NCBI GenBank assembly: GCA_900549045.1
Contig: URNE01000082.1
Coordinates: 1 to 8,332, forward strand
Source of the DNA: an uncultured bacterium
GTDB lineage: Bacteria; Verrucomicrobiota; Lentisphaeria; Victivallales; UBA1829
Direction: 5' to 3'
Length of the DNA: 8,332 bases
The translations under genes and the position numbers were made by a program. The notes under the pieces are model-generated. The model saw only the letters and a program-made list of their open reading frames with translations. It was not told the DNA's origin and searched no databases. This document shows positions 1 to 6,827 of this stretch, piece after piece; within the stretch, counting starts at the first letter, position 1; each line of letters opens with the position of its first letter.

Positions 1-25
1 AGGCCTTCTCATCCCTCCGGCATTT

Positions 26-28
26 TAA
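26..28 (+). other. In-frame TAA interrupting the AraC-family gene
   Basis: From base 2, the frame used by the downstream regulator reads GLLIPPAF, then TAA, then QQYGGRTKDFIEDSVCFSGP and on into the AraC gene. Both sides look like one continuous AraC ligand-binding (cupin) domain: the 'LLIPP-F--QYG' strand and the following 'D-SVCFSG' segment are commonly adjacent in such regulators. The stop therefore appears to replace one sense codon rather than to end an upstream gene. It could be a nonsense mutation or a base-calling error. The rest of the 5' end lies outside the window. Confidence 0.65.
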
Positions 29-100
29 CAGCAGTACGGAGGACGCACGAAAGATTTCATCGAGGATTCCGTCTGTTTCTCCGGGCCGCTCGCCGACGAG

Positions 101-610
101 ATGTTCCGCCGCGGCCTGCTTCGCTGCGGCCTCTTCTGCATGGGAACGGAACGACGCATTCTGCCGATAATCCGAGCAATCCAGAAAGCTTCTCTTCCCG
201 CTCTGCTGGAGGCGTCCGCTCTGCTCGTCCAGCTTCTGCTTGCCCTTAACGGAGAACGTCGACCGGGGAATATGCCGACATGCAGACAGCATCTTTCCGC
301 TCTGCTGACCCGTCTTGCAGAAACCGCGGAGCACGATTGGAGCGTGGATGAAATGGCAGAGTACCTGAACATCAGCACAAATTCACTTCGCAAACTTTTT
401 CTCTCCGAGCGGGGAATGACGCCGAAGCACTACCTGGATCAGCTCTGGCTCCGCCGCGCAACGGATCTGCTTTGCGGAACAAACCGCCCGCTTCTGGAAA
501 TCGCACACCTCCTGCACTGCGCGGATCCGTATTATTTTTTCCGTCGTTTCCGCAAGCTTTCCGGCATTTCCCCCGCCCTGTACCGCCGGAAATTCCGGCG
601 GGAAGCATGA
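101..610 (+). CDS. AraC-family transcriptional regulator, C-terminal part with DNA-binding domain
   Basis: This encodes the C-terminal half of an AraC/XylS-type transcription factor, which would bind DNA and regulate genes in response to a ligand sensed by an N-terminal cupin domain. The first helix-turn-helix lies at about residues 78-100 (WSVDEMAEYLNIS..LRKLF) and the second at about 129-152 (LLEIAHLLHCADPYYFFRRF), followed by the family's closing signature SGISPALYRR. ATG 101 is the first possible start after the in-frame TAA at 26-28. However, the frame is open from base 29 and codes convincingly upstream of this ATG, so 101 is probably an internal methionine and not the native start. Intact relatives are usually about 250-300 residues, against 169 here. 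If the TAA is real, only a fragment retaining the DNA-binding domain could be made by re-initiation. The gene converges on the operon to its right; no target or ligand can be told from the sequence. Confidence 0.85.
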   Translation: MFRRGLLRCGLFCMGTERRILPIIRAIQKASLPALLEASALLVQLLLALNGERRPGNMPTCRQHLSALLTRLAETAEHDWSVDEMAEYLNISTNSLRKLFLSERGMTPKHYLDQLWLRRATDLLCGTNRPLLEIAHLLHCADPYYFFRRFRKLSGISPALYRRKFRREA

Positions 611-723
611 ATCGGAAAAAACATCGTGCATCGGTTCCCGCAAATGACGCATGGAAGCCGGAAGCAGGTTTTCATTCATTACGACGTCTTCCTCCGCCGC
701 ACGGCACGATCCCCGTCGATCCG

Positions 724-1668
724 TCACTCTTCATCCGCTTCACGGAAGAACGAACAGGCCACTCCGAAGCGGCAGCAGCGGCAGATCTCGGGAACTCCGC
801 ACTCGGGAAAATCAGCGAAGTAAACCACGCGCCCCGGACGGATTTTCGCCCGCATCATCGCGACGCTCCCGGCGATCAGCTCTTCTGCGCGGTCGGCGTT
901 GCCGGAATACTCGAAACCCTTCCACTCCCCGCGCTCCGCCGCAAGAAATGTGCTGCAGGCGTTCTCTTCATGAAACAAGGTACGGATGTACCATGCGAAA
1001 ATATCCGCGCACGCCTGAAAAATCGACGGTTCCGGCTCGCGGAAGGAAAGACGGAGTGAACAGCGCATTCCGGGCTCGCTCCAGAAAATGCCCGGGTTGC
1101 TCCAGATGCGGATTTCGCCAAACCAGGCTTCATAATCCGCATTCCGGTTGATCCGGTTCGGACGCTGGAAATGCAGGATGGCTGACGGATACTGCGTCGA
1201 AAAAGCGAATTCCAGCGCCTCCGCAAGATCATGGCGCGCTTTGCGGAACAGATCATCCGGCGGAAGTTCAAAATCGGGAAACGGTATGTAATCGGGCGAT
1301 TCCGCCGCTTCACGCACGCGCTCCGTCATGCGCGCAAACAGGTGTTCTTCCAGCCGGCGCCGGAACGCCCGGGCGCGCATCGGTTCCGGAATGAAACGCA
1401 CGCGGTCAAGAACGGCTTTCCATGCGGCATCCATCAGCTCGCCGAGCCACTCCGCGTAAAGTTTCGCCTTCTTCCCCCGGTAGATTGCGGAAATGACCGG
1501 ATCCGCCCAGCCGTCCCAGCCGCCCTGCGCGGCGTAATAGTGCAGAAAATAGGCTCGCTCACAACGCAGAAAACGCAAATGACGCGTCAGAGACCAGGAA
1601 AACTCCGTTTCGGGGAACTCCGTCGAAAAATCAGACGCGGCGGAAACTTCGCGCCTGAAATCTCTCAT
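724..1668 (-). CDS. Cas4/RecB-like PD-(D/E)XK fold protein with Fe-S cysteines, nuclease site apparently lost
   Basis: A 314-residue protein resembling PD-(D/E)XK nucleases of the Cas4/RecB group. The N-terminus has the typical FSWSLTRHLRFLRCERAYF stretch (residues 22-40) followed by HYY and GGW. The C-terminus has a cysteine trio C296-x2-C299-x5-C305 which, with C36, matches the spacing of the 4Fe-4S ligands in Cas4 and related nucleases. The catalytic side looks lost: the 'G--vHe' helix reads LGELMDAA (His replaced by Met79), and no D...(D/E)xK motif appears where 'vDwKtG' is expected; that region reads CSLRLSFREP. Gln218 may match the QxxxY motif. The start chosen is the ATG at 1668, which overlaps the sppA stop as ATGA and has AGGA 9 bases upstream; ATG 1701, deeper inside sppA, would add 11 residues. 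It is the last gene of the operon, with no cas genes nearby. The fold assignment is fairly likely; the function is unknown, possibly structural or nucleic-acid binding. Confidence 0.7.
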   Translation of the reverse strand: MRDFRREVSAASDFSTEFPETEFSWSLTRHLRFLRCERAYFLHYYAAQGGWDGWADPVISAIYRGKKAKLYAEWLGELMDAAWKAVLDRVRFIPEPMRARAFRRRLEEHLFARMTERVREAAESPDYIPFPDFELPPDDLFRKARHDLAEALEFAFSTQYPSAILHFQRPNRINRNADYEAWFGEIRIWSNPGIFWSEPGMRCSLRLSFREPEPSIFQACADIFAWYIRTLFHEENACSTFLAAERGEWKGFEYSGNADRAEELIAGSVAMMRAKIRPGRVVYFADFPECGVPEICRCCRFGVACSFFREADEE

Positions 1669-2743
1669 CTCAGATAATCCTGCGGGAGGAAATAGAGACA
1701 CCCCTGCTGCAGTTCCGGCGCGGCGAATCCCGGAAGACGCACGCGCAGCAGATGCGACGCCTCCGCATCCGCGCCGAACAGCAGGTTGAACAGGGAATTG
1801 TTGCGTTTGTAGCGGACGACTTTCAGAGAGCCCGGTTCACACTTCGCAAGCTCTTCCGCCTTCGCAACCGCCTCCGGCATCCGCCCGAGCTCATCGATCA
1901 GCCCAAGCTCCAAAGCGCGCGCACCGTGAAAGACCCGTCCGTCGCCAATCTCCGTCGCGCGGATTTTTTCAACCGGAATCTTGCGTCCGGCGGAAACGAT
2001 CTTCACGAACTCAATGTAGCATTCATCAACCAGTGACTGTATCAGCGCGTTTTCCTCCTGCGTCTTCCCGCGGGTCACGCTGAGCAGATCCTTCATTTTT
2101 CCGGACTTGTAGACATCCGCCTGAACCCCGATCTTGTCGAGCAGACCTTTGACGTCGAAGGACGAAATAATCACACCGACGCTCCCGGTCAGCGTCATGC
2201 GGTTTGCGATGATCCAGTCGCAGCCCGCGGCCGCGTAATAACCGCCGCTCGCCGCCATCGAATTCATCAGCGCAATCACCGGCTTCGACTTTTTCGCCCG
2301 CAGAACCGCGGAGTAAATGTCGTCGGATGCGGTCACTTCGCCGCCCGGCGTATTGAGATTCAGAATAATCGCGCGGACCAAAGGATCCTTTGCGGCTTTC
2401 CGGATCTGCCTGCATATGGTTTCCGAATCGGCGTTTTCGCTGAACCCGCCCCCCGCATTGAGTATGATTCCGCGAATGTCAATCACGGCGATCTTGCCGC
2501 CCCTCTCCGATGCGGGACAGAGAACGGATTCCTCCGTATCGTCCTCGCTTTCCTGATCATCGGCGAAATTCGACAGAAAATTTCCGATCAGGCATGCCCC
2601 GGCAAGCAGCAGAATCAGTATTGCGACAAACGCCGCAAAACAGCCGAACAGACAGCCCGGACAGCCGCCTTTCTTCCTTTTCGCCTCGGGGAAAACCCGG
2701 TGCGGTCCGGTACGGGCTCGACCACTTCTGCATTTTCAGCCAT
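1665..2743 (-). CDS. sppA: Signal peptide peptidase SppA (S49 serine protease), frame broken near the N-terminus
   Basis: A membrane-anchored S49-family protease that cleaves leftover signal peptides in the membrane. The catalytic part is clear: NTPGGEV, then the nucleophile serine in MAASGGYY, then the general-base lysine in YKSGKMKD. The Ser-Lys distance is 52 residues, as in the short Bacillus-type SppA. This part is in one frame from 2735 down to the TGA at 1665 and includes a membrane anchor (about 2584-2640) preceded by CPGCLFGC and followed by an acidic linker. That frame has no ATG, GTG or TTG before GTG 2486, which is past the anchor. The plausible start is ATG 2743, with GGGAGG 6 bases upstream, but it lies in another frame that stops at 2615. 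A -1 shift near 2676-2684 would join them into about 359 residues, with Ser166 and Lys218. The gene follows the CDC123-like gene by 15 bp and overlaps the next gene by 4 bp. Protease identity is firm; the cause of the frame break is not known. Confidence 0.85.
2660..2690 (-). other. Likely position of the sppA frame break
   Basis: The upstream frame from ATG 2743 reads MAENAEVVEPVPDRTGFSPR and then RK. The downstream frame reads AKRKKGGCPGCLFGC into the membrane anchor. Both are open across this A-rich stretch (minus strand GCGAAAAGGAAGAAAGGCGG), and moving from the first to the second needs a -1 shift or an equivalent indel. The formal limits are 2615 (stop in the first frame) and 2735 (stop in the second). 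The AAAA run is a natural site for an indel or base-calling error. It is not a canonical X-XXY-YYZ slippery heptamer, so programmed frameshifting is possible but not favoured. Confidence 0.55.
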
Positions 2744-2749
2744 CTCGCA

Positions 2750-2755
2750 CCTCCC
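2750..2755 (-). promoter_or_regulatory. Ribosome binding site of sppA (supports ATG 2743)
   Basis: GGGAGG on the minus strand lies 6 bases before ATG 2743 and just after the stop of the CDC123-like gene. It marks 2743 as the true sppA start although that ATG is out of frame with the protease domain. Confidence 0.7.
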
Positions 2756-2758
2756 GGA

Positions 2759-3481
2759 TCAGAAGGAAACGTGAACATCGCCGGAAATCATGCACGGCGG
2801 CGGAACGAGCAGACAACCCAGGGGTTCGGGAATCTCGCGGTTCCAGTCGCGGAACATCAGCGGATCCGTCGGCTCGCCCCACGGGTTGATGTCAACCACG
2901 ATGACTTTGCGTTTGCAGGTGATGTATATGTCTATCGCAAGCGTATCAACCGGAAGAGAACTCCGGATCTCCTCGAAGAACATCTTCGCGACCTTCCAGT
3001 AGTCCTCCTGCCGGCGGATCAGACGGCGGAAATGACGCGTCAGAAAACGCTGGCTCATAGCGACGAGCTCGCCGTTTTTGACAAAGAGACGGAACTCGCG
3101 CGGAATGTCAAATTCGCGGAACTTGCGGATACAGACGCACTGGACGTCTCCCGCAGCGGCAAGAGCACGGATTTTTGCGCTGCCCGCAAGCGAATACCAC
3201 GCGCTCTGCGCCGAAACGACGGCGCCGCGCTTGGATGAAAGAAAACGCGGGGAATCGGTCGGCGCGGCGAAATCGGTCGAAACGAAATGTCTGCCGCGGA
3301 ACGGACGCATCGCCTCGGAAATCCGGCGGATGGCGGACTCCGCGCTGCGTCCGGCATACTCGCCGTTCGCAAGCGCGGTTATCTCCGGCTCGCGCAGAAA
3401 CGCAAACGTCGCCGGAAGCGAACAGTGCGCAAACTGCGGATAATAATTCTGTACGCGGAACACATCTTTGGCGTCGGACAT
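2759..3481 (-). CDS. CDC123/D123-family ATP-grasp protein
   Basis: A 240-residue protein recognised as a bacterial member of the CDC123 (D123) family, an ATP-grasp fold. Visible signatures are an N-terminal 'P-DSPRFL' segment (75-81), like the 'aPkDa-wi' motif; IPREFRLFVKNGELVAMSQR (126-145), matching the family's EFR-FV...aiSQR core; and VVDINPWGEPTDPLMF (195-210), matching 'vDfNP-...TD-LLF'. D197 and N199 are probable metal/ATP ligands by analogy. It is shorter than eukaryotic Cdc123 (over 300 residues). The lysine expected before the first motif is not obvious (HFVSTDFAAP). In eukaryotes Cdc123 assembles eIF2; bacterial members have no settled role. It starts 15 bp after the DUF1189-like gene with a strong AAGGAGG and lies between translation genes and sppA. 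A role in translation or protein modification is inference. Family assignment is fairly confident, substrate unknown. Confidence 0.78.
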   Translation of the reverse strand: MSDAKDVFRVQNYYPQFAHCSLPATFAFLREPEITALANGEYAGRSAESAIRRISEAMRPFRGRHFVSTDFAAPTDSPRFLSSKRGAVVSAQSAWYSLAGSAKIRALAAAGDVQCVCIRKFREFDIPREFRLFVKNGELVAMSQRFLTRHFRRLIRRQEDYWKVAKMFFEEIRSSLPVDTLAIDIYITCKRKVIVVDINPWGEPTDPLMFRDWNREIPEPLGCLLVPPPCMISGDVHVSF

Positions 3482-3487
3482 GGGAAG

Positions 3488-3494
3488 CCTCCTT
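3488..3494 (-). promoter_or_regulatory. Ribosome binding site of the CDC123-like gene
   Basis: AAGGAGG on the minus strand, 6 bases before ATG 3481, inside the 15-bp gap after the upstream stop. It fixes the start and argues that the TAA at 3497-3499 is a real stop. Confidence 0.75.
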
Positions 3495-3496
3495 GA

Positions 3497-4429
3497 TTAA
3501 TAGAAATCCTCATCATCGTCCGACGGCGGAGGCGGCGGATTCAGTTTGCGCTGAACCGCTCCGTACGCCAGCAGCTGATAAATGAAGAACAGAATGAAAA
3601 ACAGCGTTTGAAAGCTGATAAACGGAACAAGCGACGACACCAGCGAAGCGAGAATCAACGGCGGAAACGCCGCATACGCCATCAGCGTCAGCATTCGCGG
3701 GAATTTCAGCGAATGCTCTCCGCGCGGAGCAAAAATGCTCTGCGCCCCCGCAAACAGCAGCGACGCCACCAGAGCGGTGAAGAAAAGCCCGGTGAACGCG
3801 GCAAAGCCGATGAATGCATTGTAAACCGCAAAGGCCGCCGCCGTCAGATTCGCAACGGGAATCGACGCGGACGGTTTATTCACGGCATCCGCCGCTCCGG
3901 AAAAATAATTCTTCTGAACGTATTCTTCTATCTCCTCCGCCGTCAGCGGCGCGGGGGAATCCATGAACGGCGCAAGCGAAAGAGCATTTGACGGGAACGG
4001 CATCGGGACCAGCATATACTTGCCCGGCTCGGGCTCCGTCGCCGACCACAGCAGGAACCCGCGCGGAGTCCAGACAATGCCCGTCCGCTCGCGCCAGTCG
4101 CCGATCCCTTTCAGCAGTTCCGCGGAATCCGGAAGATAATCCAGACGCAGCTGCCGGGTCAGAATGAAGGTCTTCCGCTCTTTTTCATGCTTCGCGGGAA
4201 GAACCGTTTTCTCCCCGACGACCACTGAACCGAAATAATCGGAAAGTGCGGCGGATATCACCGCGCGCTGTTCCTTCACCGCTGCAATCTGCAGAGCGGC
4301 AACGGCAAACGCCAGCAGAACGCTCAGCAGAAACAGATGAAATATCGCCCGCACCGGATTTCTGTTTATGAGATCCGGAAATGCGGACGGACCGGAGCAG
4401 ACCGCTATTATCGTTCGGAAAAAGTGCAT
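3497..4429 (-). CDS. Integral membrane protein, DUF1189-like
   Basis: A 310-residue membrane protein of unknown function. Hydrophobic stretches suggest one membrane segment at about residues 27-50, a large soluble part (51-190) probably on the outer side of the inner membrane, and three or four C-terminal segments (about 194-229, 247-268, 271-292). It ends in a short tail of six prolines followed by acidic residues and DFY, probably cytoplasmic. The layout of one N-terminal segment, an extracytoplasmic domain and a C-terminal multi-pass block with an early 'RNPVRAIFHLF' segment resembles DUF1189 proteins, but no catalytic motif is visible. The start codon lies 3 bp after the def stop, so translation is probably coupled. 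Its position in the gltX-def-sppA run hints at an envelope or protein-quality role, which is only inference. Confidence 0.75.
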   Translation of the reverse strand: MHFFRTIIAVCSGPSAFPDLINRNPVRAIFHLFLLSVLLAFAVAALQIAAVKEQRAVISAALSDYFGSVVVGEKTVLPAKHEKERKTFILTRQLRLDYLPDSAELLKGIGDWRERTGIVWTPRGFLLWSATEPEPGKYMLVPMPFPSNALSLAPFMDSPAPLTAEEIEEYVQKNYFSGAADAVNKPSASIPVANLTAAAFAVYNAFIGFAAFTGLFFTALVASLLFAGAQSIFAPRGEHSLKFPRMLTLMAYAAFPPLILASLVSSLVPFISFQTLFFILFFIYQLLAYGAVQRKLNPPPPPSDDDEDFY

Positions 4430-4432
4430 GAA

Positions 4433-5044
4433 TTACTGCTTCACCCTGTTGATTTTAAAGTTGCGTTTGCCCGACTTGCGGATGATCTTCTCCAGCCCCG
4501 GACGAATCCCGTTCAAATCCTCGTCGCGCAGACGCTGAACGAAAACAATGCCGTCAAGATGGTCGTATTCGTGCTGAATCGCACGGGCGAGCAGACCGCC
4601 GCACTCCAGGCAGATCTCTCTTCCGTCCAGAAGCTGCGCCTTGAAAACAACCGTCGTCGGGCGCGTCACGGGAGCATAGAGTCCTGGGACGCTGAGACAG
4701 CCCTCGTCGAAATCCTCCAGTTCCTTGCCGAAGGAGACTATTTCCGGATTGACGAACGCCAGCGGCATTTTCGGCATCAGCTCCACCTCGCCGGGGGAGT
4801 TGCCGTAAACCGGATTGCCTTTCTCATCCTCGTCGGGATAAACATGAAGAACAAACATGCGGAGCGGAACGCCGACCTGCGGCGCGGCAAGGCCGATGCC
4901 GTTGTGCCTGTACATCGTCTCGACCATCTTTTCCGCAAGCCCGGCTACTTCGCCGTCAATCTTGCGGACAAGTTTCGCCTTTGTATTCAGGACGGAATCG
5001 CCGAGCAGGCGAACCGGCAGAGTCTTTTTCATTTTTTCAAACAT
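4433..5044 (-). CDS. def: Peptide deformylase
   Basis: A metalloenzyme that removes the formyl group from the N-terminal methionine of newly made proteins in the cytoplasm. All three family motifs are present and intact: GIGLAAPQ (49-56), EGCLS (114-118, with metal ligand C116) and HEYDH (158-162, with two His ligands and the catalytic Glu). Its 203 residues are slightly longer than the usual 165-190; the extra length lies mostly in the segment between motifs 1 and 2 (about 70-92, DEDEKGNPVYGNSPGEV), as in many non-enterobacterial deformylases. The start at 5044 is supported by GGAG 7 bases upstream. It follows gltX by 19 bp and is followed at 3 bp by a membrane protein gene. The usual partner fmt is not in the window. 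Confidence 0.96.
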   Translation of the reverse strand: MFEKMKKTLPVRLLGDSVLNTKAKLVRKIDGEVAGLAEKMVETMYRHNGIGLAAPQVGVPLRMFVLHVYPDEDEKGNPVYGNSPGEVELMPKMPLAFVNPEIVSFGKELEDFDEGCLSVPGLYAPVTRPTTVVFKAQLLDGREICLECGGLLARAIQHEYDHLDGIVFVQRLRDEDLNGIRPGLEKIIRKSGKRNFKINRVKQ

Positions 5045-5063
5045 CGTTCTGCTCCGTGTTGTG

Positions 5064-6650
5064 TCAGAGGCTCAGCGCACGCGCGATACGGACCGCGGAC
5101 TCTTCGGCTCCGAGCAGTTCAATCGTTTCACAGATGCCCGCGCCGATCGTGCTGCCCGTGGAAGCGATGCGGAGCGGCTGCTTCAGCTTGTCCTGCTGAA
5201 TGCCGTTCTCCGCCTCAATCGAGTGAATCAGATCGTCGATCGCCTGAACGGTGAGCGACGGAAGCGTCTTCACCTTCTCGCCGAATTCCGCAACAGCCTT
5301 GCGTACTGTATCATCACTGAGGAGCTTTTTCAAGCCCTTCGAATCATATTCCAGCGCATCCGCTTTGCGGAAGAAATAATTCCAGTGCGCAACGTCCGCA
5401 AACGTTTTCGTGCGCGAATGCATGAGATCCGCCACTTTGTCGAGAATCGGCGATCCGACGCCTTCGGGACACAGCTTCGCGATGAACGGAGCTATCTGCG
5501 CGCGGAAATCCGCGGGGTCCATCTCGGCGATGTAAGCGCCGTTCATGTTCGTCAGCTTCCTGATATCGAACTGTGCAGGCGAACAGAGAGCGCGTTCAAT
5601 AGTGAACGCTTCAATCAGCTCTTCGCGGGACATTTTCTCGCGGTCGTCGCCCGGCGACCAGCCGAGGAGCGCAAGGTAGTTGAAAAGCGCCTGCGGAAGG
5701 AAGCCCTTCTCGCGGAAATCGCCGACGAACGCATCGCCGTCGCGCTTGCTGTACGGCTTGCCCGCGGCGTTCACGATCATCGGAAGATGCGCATACTGCG
5801 GAGGCGTGAAGCCCAGCGACTCGAACAGGAAGAGATGACGGTAGGTGTTCTCGACATGATCGTCGCCGCGAACGATGTGGGTGACGCGCTGCTGCATGTC
5901 GTCGTAGACGTTCGCAAGGTGGAAAACCGGGCTGCCGTCGCTGCGGACGATGATGAAATCCTTCATGCTGTCGAGAGGTTTTGCGAGATCGCCCTTCACA
6001 AGGTCATGGTAGAAGACTTCGCGGCGGATGAATTTCAGTTTTGCCGCTCCGGCGACAACCGTTTTCTCCTGCGGGTTCGCGGGGAGCTCCCTGATCGTCT
6101 CATCGTTCAGTTCAAAGAGAACGTTTCCGGAAGCGTCGGCGATCTTGCGATTTTTGAAACCCGCAAGCGACGCGGCGTTTTCCACGGATTTGCCTTTGTG
6201 GCTCAGCGTGTGGAACAGAACGCCCGCCTGATTGAGCGCGACTTCGGAATTCGGTTCGAGTTCAATTTCCGCGGGACCGACTTCGCGGACGAACGGCATG
6301 CCGTCGCAGCAATACGGGAGTTTGAAGAGCACGGGGGAGTGTTCCTCGCCCGGGTTCAGATGATAGGCATAACCGGTTTCAATCAGTTTCTTCGCAGCTT
6401 CTTTGTGCTTCTCGCTCTGCTTGGTCTGATACATGATCTCTTCGTCGTAATCAAGACCGAGCCACTGCATGCATTCAAGAAGCTTGTCGATCGCTTCCTG
6501 AGTCGAACGTTCGAGGTCGGTATCCTCAATGCGCAGCAGAAAGGTCCCCTTGCAGTGACGGGTCGCCAGCCAGTTGAAGATGGCGGTCCGGATGTTGCCG
6601 ATGTGCACCTGTCCGGTCGGGGACGGCGCGAAGCGTGCTCTGAAATCCAT
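5064..6650 (-). CDS. gltX: Glutamyl-tRNA synthetase
   Basis: A class I aminoacyl-tRNA synthetase that charges tRNA-Glu with glutamate, and in bacteria lacking GlnRS also tRNA-Gln as a first step to Gln-tRNA. Visible motifs are the N-terminal RFAPSPTGQVHIGN (HIGH-type site, 6-19), LRIEDTD (39-45), VRSDGSPVFHLANV (235-248), HIVRGDDHVENT (258-269) and the KMSKS-type PYSKRDG (299-305), followed by the C-terminal anticodon-binding part. At 528 residues it is longer than the common 460-500. H16 to K302 is about 60 residues more than in E. coli GluRS; the extra length lies within about 110-210, in the connecting domain before the REVFYHDLVKG segment. The start is supported by AGGAG 8 bases upstream. 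It is the first gene of the six-gene run. Confidence 0.95.
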   Translation of the reverse strand: MDFRARFAPSPTGQVHIGNIRTAIFNWLATRHCKGTFLLRIEDTDLERSTQEAIDKLLECMQWLGLDYDEEIMYQTKQSEKHKEAAKKLIETGYAYHLNPGEEHSPVLFKLPYCCDGMPFVREVGPAEIELEPNSEVALNQAGVLFHTLSHKGKSVENAASLAGFKNRKIADASGNVLFELNDETIRELPANPQEKTVVAGAAKLKFIRREVFYHDLVKGDLAKPLDSMKDFIIVRSDGSPVFHLANVYDDMQQRVTHIVRGDDHVENTYRHLFLFESLGFTPPQYAHLPMIVNAAGKPYSKRDGDAFVGDFREKGFLPQALFNYLALLGWSPGDDREKMSREELIEAFTIERALCSPAQFDIRKLTNMNGAYIAEMDPADFRAQIAPFIAKLCPEGVGSPILDKVADLMHSRTKTFADVAHWNYFFRKADALEYDSKGLKKLLSDDTVRKAVAEFGEKVKTLPSLTVQAIDDLIHSIEAENGIQQDKLKQPLRIASTGSTIGAGICETIELLGAEESAVRIARALSL

Positions 6651-6658
6651 TTTTTACA

Positions 6659-6663
6659 CTCCT
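6659..6663 (-). promoter_or_regulatory. Ribosome binding site of gltX
   Basis: AGGAG on the minus strand, 8 bases before ATG 6650. It sits directly after the T-rich tail of the upstream hairpin. Confidence 0.65.
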
Positions 6664-6675
6664 GTAAACAAACAA

Positions 6676-6704
6676 CTTTGCCGGGACGGAACGCCTCGGC
6701 AAAG
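6676..6704 (-). terminator. Rho-independent terminator-like hairpin between the TolC gene and gltX
   Basis: CTTTGCCG at 6676-6683 pairs perfectly with CGGCAAAG at 6697-6704; a G-T and a G-C pair can extend the stem to 10 bp around a 9-base loop. On the minus strand it is followed by TTGTTTGTTT, as expected for an intrinsic terminator of the TolC-family gene. It lies only 25 bp before gltX, so it may leak, or it may form in the 5' leader of a gltX transcript started upstream of it. The plus-strand side has no T tract. Confidence 0.65.
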
Positions 6705-6731
6705 CATGATTAAAATATGCTGTTTCAAAGG

Positions 6732-6827
6732 TCAGCGGAGATTGACCGCGGCCTCAAACTGGGCTTTCGCCTGATTCAGTTTGACCACAGCGGAAACCAT
6801 GTTCATTTCCGCATTGAGGAGGTCCTT
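6732..6827 (-). pseudogene. Severed C-terminal tail of the TolC-family gene
   Basis: After the TAG at 6828-6830 the same frame stays open for 31 codons, KDLLNAEMNMVSAVVKLNQA followed by KAQFEAAVNLR, to a TGA at 6732-6734. This is the alternating helical sequence expected at the end of an outer-membrane efflux protein (N..A...L..A...Y/F.aA.G-type). Without the TAG the protein would be 477 residues. A single CAG-to-TAG change would explain it, since Gln would fit the '-LNEAQKDLL-' context. Confidence 0.7.

Noticed and set aside
611..723. Bidirectional terminator between the convergent AraC and Cas4-like genes
   Set aside because: No stem-loop with a following T tract could be found on either strand in this 113-bp gap.
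724..1668. CRISPR-Cas involvement suggested by the Cas4-like protein
   Set aside because: No repeat array, no cas1/cas2 and no other cas gene in the window; the protein is embedded in a housekeeping operon and lacks the nuclease motif.
2660..2690. Programmed -1 frameshift signal in sppA
   Set aside because: Only a single-tRNA slip on A-AAA is possible; there is no canonical heptamer and no clear downstream hairpin, so an indel is the simpler explanation.
4857..6713. Very long plus-strand open frame (618 codons) opposite gltX
   Set aside because: It lies antisense to an unmistakable gltX and its translation is low-complexity, rich in R, E, V and A, typical of a shadow frame in GC-biased DNA.
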